This document shows positions 1 through 11,437 of a stretch of 64,000 nt of DNA, piece after piece. The DNA is from Evansella halocellulosilytica. GTDB taxonomy: Bacteria; Bacillota; Bacilli; Bacillales; Salisediminibacteriaceae. The position numbers were made by a program, and so were the translations under genes. Positions within the stretch are counted from its first letter, which is position 1. Every line of letters starts with the position of its first letter. Location: positions 1,770,039 through 1,834,038 of the forward strand of contig NZ_NIST01000001.1 in assembly GCF_002335745.1 (NCBI RefSeq). Reading direction: 5' to 3'. The notes beneath the pieces are model-generated. The model worked only from the letters and a program-made list of their open reading frames with translations. It was not told the DNA's origin and made no database searches.

Positions 1-1
1 G

Positions 2-301
2 AAAGATGTAGAAAAATATAATGGGAAGAGTCGATTGTTTCCACAAACGACGATTCCAGAAAATAATATACCGATATCTATGATTCCTTGGAGTTCTTTT
101 ACTGGATTTAATTTGAATATTAATAATAAGGGTGATTACCTTTTACCGATTATTACAGGTGGTAAATATTTACAAGTAGATGGTGAATTATTTATGCCTG
201 TCTCATTACAAGTTCATCATGCTGTGTGTGATGGTTTCCATGCAAGTCTTTTCATGAATGAATTACAAAAATTAGCTGATGAAAGTGTTGAATGGGTATA
301 G
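2..301 (+). CDS. chloramphenicol O-acetyltransferase, C-terminal part (5' end outside window)
   Basis: The reading frame is open from base 2 and ends at 301, giving the last 99 residues of a type A chloramphenicol acetyltransferase (about 215 residues when complete). The signature HHAVCDGFHA near the C-terminus carries the catalytic histidine of the HHxxxDG motif, which activates the 3-hydroxyl of chloramphenicol for acetyl transfer from acetyl-CoA. The upstream segment (PISMIPWSSFTGF) also fits the family. Known members are cytoplasmic trimers. Whether this copy confers resistance or acetylates another substrate cannot be told from the fragment. A strong terminator follows at once, so this is the last gene of its transcript. 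Confidence 0.9.
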   Translation, partial: KDVEKYNGKSRLFPQTTIPENNIPISMIPWSSFTGFNLNINNKGDYLLPIITGGKYLQVDGELFMPVSLQVHHAVCDGFHASLFMNELQKLADESVEWV

Positions 302-320
302 ATGTTTAGTTTATTCTGCG

Positions 321-350
321 AAAGGAACTGTTTAATCAGTTCCTTTTTTT
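321..350 (+). terminator. rho-independent terminator after the acetyltransferase gene
   Basis: A perfect 10-bp stem (AAAGGAACTG / CAGTTCCTTT) with a 6-base loop runs into a T tract ending at 350, 19 bases after the stop codon. Confidence 0.85.
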
Positions 351-507
351 AGAAAAACAAGTATTTCACATGCTTTACCATCAACCAACTTGCAAAATGT
401 TGGAACCCACAGGTAAAATAAACATTCATCATGCGGTCTATACTATTAAAATTGACTACAGTCAATCGATACTGAACGAAAACATCATACTCGTAGGAGA
501 ATTAGCA

Positions 508-1962
508 ATGGAATTTCTGAATTTTAGTACGATCATGGTCGGACTTATTACAGTTTTAAACATCTTATTCGCTTTAATTGTGATATTTGTTGAACGAAGA
601 GACGTGAGCTCTGTTTGGGCATGGCTTTTAGTCTTGTTTTTTCTTCCAATATTGGGGTTTATTGTCTACATCTTTTTTGGACGGCAACTAAAGCAAAAAA
701 ACTTTTACAAGCTGTCAAATGAAGAGAGACACTTTTTACGTGAAGCAGTAAACGAGCAGATTGATCAATTAGATCATTCGGATCTAAACGAGAAGCCTAT
801 GCTCCAAAAGTATGCCGATTTAATTAGGATGAACTTGAAATCATCGAATGCCTTTCTTTCTGACGATAATGACATCACGATTTTTCACGATGGAAAAGAT
901 AAATTTGACTCATTATTTGCAGATATTCGAGCTGCGAAAAAAGAGATTAATATTCAATATTATATTATCCAGCGGGATTCCTTGGCGGAAAAGTTACGAG
1001 ACGAGCTAACAAAGACAGCGAAGGAAGGAGTAATGGTTCGAGTTCTTTATGATGAAGTTGGCTCAAGGAGGATGAGTCGTGCTTTTTTCAAAGAACTGCT
1101 GGAGAACGGAGGAGAAGTGGAAGTTTTCTTTCCTTCTTTTCTCAAATTAATTAATCTCAGAATAAATAACCGTAACCATCGAAAGCTCTGCATCATTGAT
1201 GGAAAAATTGCTTATATTGGCGGTTTCAATATTGGTAATGAGTATTTGGGACTTAATAAGAGATTCGGAAATTGGCGTGATACTCATTTAAGAATCAAAG
1301 GTGAGGCAGTTAATCATATTCAGGGAAGGTTTATACTGGATTGGAAACAAGCGACGAACCAAGAGAAGATAGACTATGAAGCATATTCAATGAACCAAAG
1401 TCGCTATCATGCGAACAGTATGATTCAAATCATTTCGAGTGGCCCGAATTCCCGGACGGAGCATTTAAAAAATATGTACTTAAAGCTCATTATGTCTGCT
1501 AAGAAAAGCGTGTATATTCAATCTCCTTATTTTGTTCCAGATGGCAGCTTTATGGATGCTTGTAAGATGGCCTTACTATCTGGGATTGATGTTCGGATTA
1601 TGATTCCGAGTAAACCTGACCATCCTTTTGTGTATTGGGCAAACTTGGCTTATGCTGGCGAGCTTCTATCATATGGAGCTAAAATTTTGCAATATAATAA
1701 TGGCTTTTTACATGCTAAAACAATTGTCGTTGACCAAGAGGTAGCCTCTGTTGGAACGACTAACATCGATATGCGCAGCTTCAGGCTGAACTTCGAGGTA
1801 AATGCCATCATTTATGATAAAAAAATTGCTCAACATCTGTATGATTTGTTTGAAGAAGACAGTCGTGAAAGCTTGGATTTAACTCTTGAACAGTATGAAA
1901 AACGTTCAGGTTGGGTCCGGTTTAAAGAATCAATCTCCCGCCTTCTCTCGCCAATTTTGTAG
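508..1962 (+). CDS. cls: cardiolipin synthase (phospholipase D family)
   Basis: Makes cardiolipin at the membrane by transferring a phosphatidyl group between two phosphatidylglycerols. The 484-residue protein has two N-terminal membrane helices (about residues 5-27 and 34-55), then two phospholipase D domains. Each domain carries an HKD motif: NHRKLCIIDG with His near residue 224 and LHAKTIVVDQ with His near residue 402. The length matches the Cls family. I chose ATG 508 because TAGGAGA lies 7 bases upstream and the protein then begins just before the first membrane helix. The frame is open further upstream (from 370), but that extension has no family character. The gene stands alone between a terminator and the convergent katG. 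Confidence 0.93.
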   Translation: MEFLNFSTIMVGLITVLNILFALIVIFVERRDVSSVWAWLLVLFFLPILGFIVYIFFGRQLKQKNFYKLSNEERHFLREAVNEQIDQLDHSDLNEKPMLQKYADLIRMNLKSSNAFLSDDNDITIFHDGKDKFDSLFADIRAAKKEINIQYYIIQRDSLAEKLRDELTKTAKEGVMVRVLYDEVGSRRMSRAFFKELLENGGEVEVFFPSFLKLINLRINNRNHRKLCIIDGKIAYIGGFNIGNEYLGLNKRFGNWRDTHLRIKGEAVNHIQGRFILDWKQATNQEKIDYEAYSMNQSRYHANSMIQIISSGPNSRTEHLKNMYLKLIMSAKKSVYIQSPYFVPDGSFMDACKMALLSGIDVRIMIPSKPDHPFVYWANLAYAGELLSYGAKILQYNNGFLHAKTIVVDQEVASVGTTNIDMRSFRLNFEVNAIIYDKKIAQHLYDLFEEDSRESLDLTLEQYEKRSGWVRFKESISRLLSPIL

Positions 1963-2060
1963 GTGAGATGATCACGGATTGATTCAAGTAATGGTTCCAT
2001 CTGTTAAGCATTACATTTTCGTAACATATAGCAGAGACTGTCACTTTTTTAGGCAGATCC

Positions 2061-2095
2061 AAAGAAAAACCGCCGTCAATAAACTGACGGCGGTT
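2061..2095 (-). terminator. rho-independent terminator of katG
   Basis: A perfect 11-bp inverted repeat (2068-2078 with 2085-2095; arm AACCGCCGTCA) has a 6-base loop. Read on the minus strand it ends in TTTTTCTTT and begins 12 bases past the katG stop. It may also limit readthrough from cls, but there is no T tract in that direction. Confidence 0.85.
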
Positions 2096-2106
2096 CGTTT
2101 ATACTC

Positions 2107-4341
<2,235 letters not shown>

Positions 4342-4401
4342 TTATAAAAGATTGAGTAGTAAATAATTATGCTTCTAGTCGTAAGAAATTCACGAACTAG
4401 A

Positions 4402-4416
4402 TTAGAATAATTATTT
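4402..4416. promoter_or_regulatory. candidate PerR box 1 upstream of katG
   Basis: TTAGAATAATTATTT matches 12 of 14 defined positions of the Bacillus PerR consensus (TTATAATnATTATAA). It sits 76 bases before the katG start. Confidence 0.5.
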
Positions 4417-4421
4417 TCATG

Positions 4422-4436
4422 TTATTATTATAATAA
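4422..4436. promoter_or_regulatory. candidate PerR box 2 upstream of katG
   Basis: TTATTATTATAATAA is a symmetric 15-mer matching 12 of 14 defined positions of the PerR/Fur-type consensus. The two departures are complementary to each other, so the dyad is kept. It is centred 20 bases from box 1, about two helical turns, so the boxes face the same side of the DNA. Confidence 0.55.
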
Positions 4437-4633
4437 ACTATTATTTAAAATGAAAGAAATAAATCTTGTAAGAATAAAAAAAATATATTTGAATCATTTC
4501 CCCCTCGAAAAATCGGGTATTTTAGCCTGATTAACAGATAATCAATTTAAGAGAAAGCACGAAATATGTAACTTGGCAGAATAATAATGAAAGCTTCGAT
4601 TTGATAATTTGAAATCATGGAGATGATGTCTAA

Positions 4634-4807
4634 ATGAGAAAAGTCATTTTAAAAATGAATGTCAGTCTTGATGGATTTGTTGCAAAACCGACTGGAGACT
4701 TAGACTGGATTTCGTATTCACCGAAACCATGCTGGAAATTGGATGGAAGCCGTTTTGGGATGAATGCATTTAGTAGAAGCTTCCATAAGCGTAATGGTAT
4801 GCGTTGA
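4634..4807 (+). pseudogene. remnant of a dihydrofolate reductase-like (RibD C-terminal) protein
   Basis: The first ~28 residues (MRKVILKMNVSLDGFVAKP... ending LDWISYSP) match the N-terminus of small YwjB/YyaP-type reductase-fold proteins, which run to about 180 residues. After residue 30 the sequence stops resembling the family and the frame closes at 57 residues. No ribosome site is evident. I read this as the N-terminal stub of a decayed or truncated gene. What remains cannot form the NADPH-binding fold. Confidence 0.6.
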
Positions 4808-4895
4808 GCGAGTCAAAAAAATCACAAATCTCATGACGGAGAGAAAATATAAATAACTAGTTACATAAACTTTACAAAAATTAACAAAAAAAGCA

Positions 4896-4948
4896 TTGAA
4901 TAAGTAAGTGGAAAAAATTATCATATTTATAGACTGACGGTCGGTCTA
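4896..4948 (+). promoter_or_regulatory. promoter and TetR-type operator for the regulator/exporter genes
   Basis: A sigma-A-like promoter is visible: TTGAAT at 4896-4901, 17-base spacer, TATCAT at 4919-4924. Just downstream, 4930-4948 is a 19-bp imperfect palindrome with arms TAGACTGA and TCGGTCTA around CGG. The half-site GACCG/CGGTC is the pattern often seen at self-regulated TetR-family operators. Its position over the transcription start and 23 bases before the TetR start codon fits autorepression. Confidence 0.65.
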
Positions 4949-4971
4949 TCTATATAAATGGGGGAACAATC

Positions 4972-5595
4972 ATGAAAAAATATAAAAGTCCAGAAGAGCG
5001 AAAAAATGACATTTTAAATGCCGCAGAAATGTTATTTATCACAAAAGGTTATGCAAAAACGACAATCAATGACATCTTAACAGATGTTGGAATTGCGAAA
5101 GGTACATTTTATTACTACTTCCAGTCGAAAGAACAATTAATGGATGTCATTGTTGAACGTTTTATTGATGCAGGAGTAAAAGCAGCAAAAGGAATTGCTG
5201 AAAATCCGGATTTAAAAGCACCGGAGAAAATATTCCAGATTCTTATGGCTCAAAATGCCGATACAGGGAAAAAGGAGGGGATGATTGAACAATTACATCA
5301 AGTGAACAATGCAGAAATGCATCAAAAAAGTATTGTTGAGACAATTCTTCAGTTAACGCCTATTTTAACAGAAGTCATTGAACAGGGAATTGAGGAAGGG
5401 TCGTTTCAAACGCCTTATCCTAAAGAAACGATTGAATTTTTATTAGTCTCATCCCAGTTTTTGTTCGATGAAGGGATTTTCAACTGGGAGTCTGAAGAGA
5501 TCATTCAGAAAGCGAAGGCGTTCACACATATAGTTGAAATGACGTTAGGTGCGAAAAAAGGGAGCTTCGGATATATTGAGGAAATGTTCAGTTAG
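4972..5595 (+). CDS. TetR/AcrR family transcriptional regulator
   Basis: A 207-residue one-component repressor. Residues 8-55 form the TetR helix-turn-helix (ILNAAEMLFITKGYAKTTIN followed by GIAKGTFYYYFQSKEQLMD), and the C-terminal helical half is the variable ligand and dimerisation domain. The start ATG has GGGGGAA 5 bases upstream. A palindromic operator lies directly before it, so it probably represses itself. The downstream genes encode two exporters, so it probably controls them in response to a toxic ligand. The 204-base gap to the first exporter gene leaves open a second promoter there. Confidence 0.9.
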   Translation: MKKYKSPEERKNDILNAAEMLFITKGYAKTTINDILTDVGIAKGTFYYYFQSKEQLMDVIVERFIDAGVKAAKGIAENPDLKAPEKIFQILMAQNADTGKKEGMIEQLHQVNNAEMHQKSIVETILQLTPILTEVIEQGIEEGSFQTPYPKETIEFLLVSSQFLFDEGIFNWESEEIIQKAKAFTHIVEMTLGAKKGSFGYIEEMFS

Positions 5596-5799
5596 ATGGC
5601 AAATCATTAGAACAAACGATAACAGGAATGAATATTTCAGAACAGGCAGCTGTTCGAATAACTACCTTTTGAAAGATGATAAATGACCGGCATCTATAAA
5701 TCTAGAAAAATATGACGAATAAGCTTCTAAAAATCATGTTGAAATGTCCTGCTAAATGTTGGAGGCTCCGCCCCCTTCACATACAGAGAGGAGACTACA

Positions 5800-6720
5800 A
5801 TGGAAAACATCATTGTTGTAAATGATTTTATGAAAACGTACGGAAGTTTCACCGCGGTAGACAATGTTTCGTTTGAAGTTGAAAAAGGGAGTATTTTTGG
5901 TTTTTTAGGTCCAAATGGAGCTGGAAAAAGTACGACCATTAACACACTGTGTACGATTACACATAAAACGTCTGGCACATTATTGATCGATGGGAAAGAT
6001 GTTGATAGGCAAAAAGAGAAAGTTAGAAAGATTATCGGAGTCGTATTTCAAGAATCGACGCTCGATTATAACATGACAATCGAGAAAAATTTAAAGATGC
6101 ATGGCCATTTTTATCAAATCCCTCGGCGGCTCATGGATGAAAGAATAATGACTGCATTACGGATCGTTGATTTACTGGAATGGAAAAAGAAACTCGTTAG
6201 TAGATTATCCGGGGGGATGAAGAGAAGAGTAGAAATAGCGAGATGTCTCTTACATGAACCAAAGGTGTTATTTTTAGATGAACCGACTACAGGGTTAGAC
6301 CCACAGACGAGAGCAAATATTTGGGATTACTTGTTGAAGCTGCAAAGAGAAAAAAATGTAACGATCTTTTTAACGACTCATTATATGGATGAAGCTGAAA
6401 TTTGTAACCGTGTAGCAGTGATGGATTCAGGGAAGATTATCGCATTTGATGAACCAAACGTTTTAAAAAATAAATATACAAAAGACGTTGTACACATCAC
6501 AACGATGAAAGAAAACAGCTTAGAAGCATTATTAGCTAAACATGAAATGATTTATACGAAAAACAAGGAATTAGGAAGCTTCACTATCAAGGTGAATGAG
6601 TTATCACGACTGCTGAAGATTCTTCATGAACATTCATCATTTATTATCGACATCGAAATTAAAAAAGGAACATTGAATGATGTCTTTCTAGAAATAACCG
6701 GAAGAGACATTAGGGGGTAG
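5800..6720 (+). CDS. ABC-2 exporter, ATP-binding protein
   Basis: ATPase of a DrrA-type exporter, 306 residues. Visible are Walker A GPNGAGKST (about residue 39), signature LSGGMKRR, Walker B VLFLDEPTTGLD and the switch His in TTHYMDEAE. The C-terminal ~80 residues form the extra domain typical of ABC-2 drug, antibiotic or lipid exporters. The permease begins 7 bases after the stop, so the two are one transcriptional and functional unit. The substrate cannot be read from sequence. The TetR gene upstream suggests a xenobiotic or toxic metabolite. Confidence 0.93.
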   Translation: MENIIVVNDFMKTYGSFTAVDNVSFEVEKGSIFGFLGPNGAGKSTTINTLCTITHKTSGTLLIDGKDVDRQKEKVRKIIGVVFQESTLDYNMTIEKNLKMHGHFYQIPRRLMDERIMTALRIVDLLEWKKKLVSRLSGGMKRRVEIARCLLHEPKVLFLDEPTTGLDPQTRANIWDYLLKLQREKNVTIFLTTHYMDEAEICNRVAVMDSGKIIAFDEPNVLKNKYTKDVVHITTMKENSLEALLAKHEMIYTKNKELGSFTIKVNELSRLLKILHEHSSFIIDIEIKKGTLNDVFLEITGRDIRG

Positions 6721-6727
6721 TTTTACG

Positions 6728-7564
6728 ATGCGGATCATCACTGCCTTATGGTTAAGAAACGTAAAGTTGTTTTTCAGAAATCGCGTTCAACTTATTTTAC
6801 TCATGATTATGCCGTTCTTTTATTTGTATCTATTAAGTACGATTTTTGTAAGTGTATATATTAGTAATCCCATTCACTATATATTAGCGGGAATTGTCAT
6901 TATCGTTGTATTTCAAACTTCGATGAATATAGCAACTTCTACGATCGAGGATATTGTGTCTGGCTATATGAAAGAAGTGCTAGTCAGTCCAGTTAAAAGA
7001 ATTCAAATTGCCCTTGGACAAATATTCGCGTCAACAACGATTGCTACTCTTCAAGGTGTGCTCATCTTAATCATTGGCTATTTTATCGGCATGACTTATC
7101 GATCTCCCCTTACACCGATTGCGATCTTCGTCTTTATGTTTTTTGTTGGACTTGTCTTTTCTGCATTTGGCTTGTTTTTAGCAACTTCAATAAAGAATCA
7201 TCAAACTTTTCAAGTTTTTTCAGTCGCGGTTACGACGCCAATTACATTTCTATGTGGTGTTTATATACCTATTAGCCTTCTACCTGATGCGTTACAGTTT
7301 GCTGCATTATTCAACCCAATGACTTATGCTGCATCGTTTTTTAGAACGCTTAGTTTAGAAAAAATGTCGCTGTCGACCGACGAATTAGTTTCAGAGCAAC
7401 TAGCGTATCAAATTAACAATATAGTGATTACCCCGCAATTAAGTCTCTTCATTATTTCTTTATTTGGATTATTGTTTTTACTTCTTGCAACTGTTGCATT
7501 TTCAAAAGTCGATTTCTTAAAGATCGACCGTTCAAGTACGAAAAAAGATATTTTTCAACAATAG
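6728..7564 (+). CDS. ABC-2 type exporter permease
   Basis: A 278-residue integral membrane protein with six predicted helices. The ABC-2 signature region is FCGVYIPISLLPDALQ-like (FLCGVYIP near residue 175), followed by LFNPMTYAASFFRTL. It would form the transmembrane pathway for the ATPase encoded immediately upstream. The next gene starts 27 bases downstream, which suggests that both ABC systems are cotranscribed. Family DrrB/YhcI-like, substrate unknown. Confidence 0.9.
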   Translation: MRIITALWLRNVKLFFRNRVQLILLMIMPFFYLYLLSTIFVSVYISNPIHYILAGIVIIVVFQTSMNIATSTIEDIVSGYMKEVLVSPVKRIQIALGQIFASTTIATLQGVLILIIGYFIGMTYRSPLTPIAIFVFMFFVGLVFSAFGLFLATSIKNHQTFQVFSVAVTTPITFLCGVYIPISLLPDALQFAALFNPMTYAASFFRTLSLEKMSLSTDELVSEQLAYQINNIVITPQLSLFIISLFGLLFLLLATVAFSKVDFLKIDRSSTKKDIFQQ

Positions 7565-7591
7565 TCTAGTTAGAAACGAGGGGCTAGTGAA

Positions 7592-9931
7592 ATGTTATTG
7601 AAAATGTTACTAAATGATTTACGAAGGAATAAACGGATTTCAATCATATTATTTATTTTTATGATGCTCTCAGCTCTGCTTATTGCTAGTGGTTCAAGTA
7701 TGATCATCAAATTAGTTGATTCGATGGAACAATTATTTACGAAAGCGGACGCCCCTCATTATGTTCAAATGCATGCAGGTGAATTGGATCAAGTTGCAAT
7801 AAATGAGTGGTCAGATGAACATCCTCTTGTCGATAAACGACAAATCGTAGAGATGGTGAATATTGACCGTACAAACCTTATGTTTGGGGCTAGCCGTGAA
7901 CCTCAAGTAAGTAGTGTGATGGACATTAGTTTCGTCAAGCAAAATGAAACTTTTGATTTTTTATTAGATTTGAACAATGAAATCGTTCAAGTAGAGGATG
8001 GGGCAGTAGGTGTCCCGATCTATTATAAACAGAACGATCTTATACAGCTCGGTGATCACGTGACAGTTTCGACTGAGGAGATTGAAATGGACTTTACAGT
8101 CACTCATTTTTTACGTGATTCACTTATGAACCCTTCGATCGTTCATTCTAAACGATTTTTAGTAAGTGATGCTGACTATGAAGTACTCTCCGAAAACATC
8201 GGAACATCGGAGTATTTGATTGAATTTCAACTTTATGATCTAGATAAAATGAGTGAGTTTAGCCAATCGTATCAATCTTCGAATTTAGCGAGTCAAGGAC
8301 CAGCAATTGATTATTCAATGTTTAAAGTGTTAAATGCGTTAACAAATGGTATTATTGCCCTTGTCGTTATCGTCGTTAGTTTGTTACTTATGATCATTGC
8401 AATTTTATGTTTACGCCTGACGATTATAGCTACATTGGAAGAAGAATATCGTGAGATCGGTGTAATGAAAGCAATTGGTATAAGTGAAACATTTATAAAA
8501 CGAATCTATTTAATGAAGTACATCGTCATAGCTGGTGCAGCATCAATAATCGGTTATCTATTGTCAATGGTTGTCACACCGTTATTTAGTGAGAATATGT
8601 TGATTTATTTAGGATTAGCACCGAAGAGTCTTCTTGAAATGGTCGTGCCGTTCATAGCTGTTATCTTCATATTTTTAATTGTTATATTTATTTGCCGTAT
8701 GACATTACGTAAGTTTGATCAAATTACGGCTATTCAAGCACTCAGGACTGCAGAATATGGTGAAATGAAAAAGAAGAGCTATGTTTTACCGCTACGAAAG
8801 TTTCATTCATTGCCTATTCATTTATCAATTGGATTAAAGGATCTTTTCAGCAGGATCAAAATGTATGCTATATTATTTATCATTTTCGTCATCGCTACTT
8901 TTGCAACGATTGTTCCTGTAAACTTTCTTAATACGATACAGTCACCTAGCTTTATTAGTTATATGGGGATTGGTCAAAGTGATATCCGAATTGACTTCCA
9001 ACAATCATCAGACATTGTTACACGATTTAATGACAGTGTCGAATATTTAAAAAATGACCGTGACGTTACTAAATTTGCTCCTTTCGTTACGAGTCAGTTT
9101 AAACTGTTGAGTGATGAAGGATCTTTGGAAAATATCGATGTAGAGACAGGGGATATGTCGATCTTTCCTTTAGAATATGTAGATGGAAATGCTCCTGAAA
9201 ATCCAAATGAAATAGCACTCTCGTATTTGAATAGCCGAGAACTAGATAAAGATGTAGGAGAGACGATACACTTACTCATAGAAGATGAGTTACAGGAGTT
9301 GGTCGTTACAGGAATTTATCAAGATGTGACGAACGGAGGTCGAACAGCGAAAGCAACATTCCCTTCTAATTATGAAGATGTTCTTTGGTATGTGATTAGT
9401 TTAGATGTAAACCGTCATGTAAGTGTAAGTGAGAAGGTTGAGGAATACTCAGACATTTTCTACCCGGCTAAAGTTACTCATTTAGAAGGATATTTAGCTG
9501 AGACCTTTGGGGAGACAGTTGAACAGTTAAGACTATTAACGGTTGCTACAATCGTAGTTTCAATCATCATATCGATCCTCATTACGTCATTGTTTATGAA
9601 AATGTTAATAGCAAAAGACGATTATTCTATTGCGATTTTAAAAAGTATTGGCTTTTCTAAAAAGGATTTACAAGTACAATATGTGACGAAAATATTGATT
9701 GTGCTAGGAACGGCAATTGCAGTTGGAACGGTCTTAGCAAATACAGTAGGTGAACAGTTCGTAAGTGCTTTATGGTCTTTTATGGGCACTTCAAATATTG
9801 CTTTTGTCATAGACCCTGTTCAAGCTTATATTTTGTGCCCGCTTATGCTCGTAGCAAGTGTGACAGTTACAACGATCATGAGTACTGCTTCCTTAAATAA
9901 AATTAGCATTGTACAAAGGAATGCAGAATAG
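7592..9931 (+). CDS. MacB/FtsX-type ABC transporter permease
   Basis: A 779-residue permease with the duplicated FtsX arrangement. A first helix (residues ~15-38) is followed by an extracytoplasmic domain (~40-240), a three-helix FtsX core (~248-370), a second single helix (~423-447), a second external domain, and a final FtsX core (~655-770). The motif EEEYREIGVMKAIGIS before the first core, and DDYSIAILKSIGFSKKDLQ in the second, are the conserved cytoplasmic coupling segments. Such proteins work as mechanotransmitters or exporters for peptides and lipoproteins. The cognate ATPase follows 15 bases downstream. Confidence 0.9.
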   Translation: MLLKMLLNDLRRNKRISIILFIFMMLSALLIASGSSMIIKLVDSMEQLFTKADAPHYVQMHAGELDQVAINEWSDEHPLVDKRQIVEMVNIDRTNLMFGASREPQVSSVMDISFVKQNETFDFLLDLNNEIVQVEDGAVGVPIYYKQNDLIQLGDHVTVSTEEIEMDFTVTHFLRDSLMNPSIVHSKRFLVSDADYEVLSENIGTSEYLIEFQLYDLDKMSEFSQSYQSSNLASQGPAIDYSMFKVLNALTNGIIALVVIVVSLLLMIIAILCLRLTIIATLEEEYREIGVMKAIGISETFIKRIYLMKYIVIAGAASIIGYLLSMVVTPLFSENMLIYLGLAPKSLLEMVVPFIAVIFIFLIVIFICRMTLRKFDQITAIQALRTAEYGEMKKKSYVLPLRKFHSLPIHLSIGLKDLFSRIKMYAILFIIFVIATFATIVPVNFLNTIQSPSFISYMGIGQSDIRIDFQQSSDIVTRFNDSVEYLKNDRDVTKFAPFVTSQFKLLSDEGSLENIDVETGDMSIFPLEYVDGNAPENPNEIALSYLNSRELDKDVGETIHLLIEDELQELVVTGIYQDVTNGGRTAKATFPSNYEDVLWYVISLDVNRHVSVSEKVEEYSDIFYPAKVTHLEGYLAETFGETVEQLRLLTVATIVVSIIISILITSLFMKMLIAKDDYSIAILKSIGFSKKDLQVQYVTKILIVLGTAIAVGTVLANTVGEQFVSALWSFMGTSNIAFVIDPVQAYILCPLMLVASVTVTTIMSTASLNKISIVQRNAE

Positions 9932-9946
9932 ATAGGAGCGGAGAAG

Positions 9947-10702
9947 ATGGCGATACTAGATGTGAAAAATTTAACGAAAATGTACGGTGTAAAGAACATC
10001 ATATTAAAAAACGTAAATTTGCAAATGGAGCAAGGTGAATTTATATCAGTTATGGGTCCTTCAGGGTCTGGGAAATCGACATTACTCTATAACATTAGCG
10101 GTATGGATAAAATGACAGAAGGAAGTGTGTTACTAGACGGACAAGATTTAGGCTCTTTATCTGAAAAGGAGCTAGCACACTTGCGGTTATTAAAGATCGG
10201 ATTCATCTTTCAGCAAATGCACCTTTTAAAACATTTATCGATAATCGATAATATTATCCTATCTGCTTATTTAGCGAATAAACACCGTAGGGAGAAAATA
10301 AATGAAAAAGCGACTCAACTAATGAGAAAAACAGGCATCATTCAACTTGCTGATCGTCATGTTACACAAGCTTCTGGAGGGCAATTACAAAGGGTGGCGA
10401 TCTGTCGAGCGTTAATGAATGACCCAAAAATTATTTTTGGCGATGAACCTACAGGTGCATTAAATTCAACAAGTGCAGCAGAAGTTATGAATCTTTTAGT
10501 AGAGATTAACGAGCAAGGAACAGCCATTTTATTAGTGACTCACGACGTGAAAGTTGCCGCAAAAACAGAGCGTGTCCTGTATATGGTAGATGGAACGATT
10601 GTCGGAGAAAAGAAGATTGGAAAATATGATAAGAGTAAAAAAAATGAAAGTCAATTAAGAGAAGAGAAACTTTCCCAATGGTTACTAAAAAGAGGATTTT
10701 AA
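9947..10702 (+). CDS. MacB/LolD-type ABC transporter ATP-binding protein
   Basis: ATPase of 251 residues with Walker A GPSGSGKST, signature ASGGQLQRVAICRAL and Walker B KIIFGDEPTGALN. The signature begins ASGGQ rather than LSGGQ, and the GDEPTGALN form is typical of the peptide-exporter branch that partners large FtsX permeases in Bacillaceae. The ~30 C-terminal residues are lysine-rich and probably cytoplasmic tail. Start ATG is preceded by GGAGCGGAG. It pairs with the permease directly upstream and is the last gene of the four-gene exporter set. Confidence 0.92.
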   Translation: MAILDVKNLTKMYGVKNIILKNVNLQMEQGEFISVMGPSGSGKSTLLYNISGMDKMTEGSVLLDGQDLGSLSEKELAHLRLLKIGFIFQQMHLLKHLSIIDNIILSAYLANKHRREKINEKATQLMRKTGIIQLADRHVTQASGGQLQRVAICRALMNDPKIIFGDEPTGALNSTSAAEVMNLLVEINEQGTAILLVTHDVKVAAKTERVLYMVDGTIVGEKKIGKYDKSKKNESQLREEKLSQWLLKRGF

Positions 10703-10796
10703 CTCATTGGCTGAAAGTATGTCTGATTTTTACAATGAATCGTTAAAGTTTCCATGTAAAGTTAAATTACATTCATAATCAGAAAGGATGATTGAG

Positions 10797-11153
10797 TTGG
10801 AACCGATTTTAAGAGACTTATGTAAGTCACAAGTTGGCTGTGAAGAAAAATTTATCGAAGATTGGCATGCATATAATTATACTGTCGGCGGAAAAATGTT
10901 TGCGATTATCGGCAAGGACAAGCATAAGAAGCCGATTATTTCATTGAAATGTGATCCCGGAAAGTCTGAGGAACTTCGAAGAGAATATGAAGCGGTTAAT
11001 CCAGGCTACTATTTAAATAAAACCCATTGGAATTCGATTTACTATAATGATGATGAAATAGATGTTGATTTCATCAGTCATCTCATTGATGAATCTTACT
11101 CGTTAGTTTTTCAATCACTGTCAAAGAAAAAACAAAAGGAGTTTAAAGGCTGA
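10797..11153 (+). CDS. MmcQ/YjbR family protein
   Basis: A 118-residue soluble protein of the MmcQ/YjbR (CyaY-like fold, double-wing) family. Family marks are the early YTVGGKMFAIIG strand, KCDPGKSEELRREY, and NKTHWNSIYYNDD near residue 80. Biochemical function is not established; DNA binding has been proposed for the family. I chose TTG 10797 because AGAAAGGA lies 8-9 bases upstream. The in-frame ATG at 10788 overlaps that ribosome site. It has its own terminator and no obvious operon partner. Confidence 0.8.
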   Translation: MEPILRDLCKSQVGCEEKFIEDWHAYNYTVGGKMFAIIGKDKHKKPIISLKCDPGKSEELRREYEAVNPGYYLNKTHWNSIYYNDDEIDVDFISHLIDESYSLVFQSLSKKKQKEFKG

Positions 11154-11166
11154 TCAGGTGCTGTTA

Positions 11167-11200
11167 CTCGGGGCAGCGACCAACTTAAGCCCCGGGTTTT
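11167..11200 (+). terminator. terminator after the YjbR-like gene
   Basis: Stem CGGGGC/GCCCCG (extended by two further pairs) with a 14-base loop, followed by TTTT, 13 bases past the stop codon. Confidence 0.7.
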
Positions 11201-11437
11201 ATCCACGTACATAATGTCCTTTTCTATTCAATTTTCCTCAACTCTTTTCAATGAATTCAATCTCTTTTCATTTTCCCAAAGCTCCACATCTACATTCTGT
11301 TTTATTCTTTCCAAAAAGAGAAAAATGAACTTATAATGGTTAAAAATGATCATTGCTAGATATTCAAGGAGGGCGAAGAAATGGATAAGTAATCGGAAAA
11401 TAGGGTTAAATTTAACTGTGTAGGAGATGAAAAGGAT

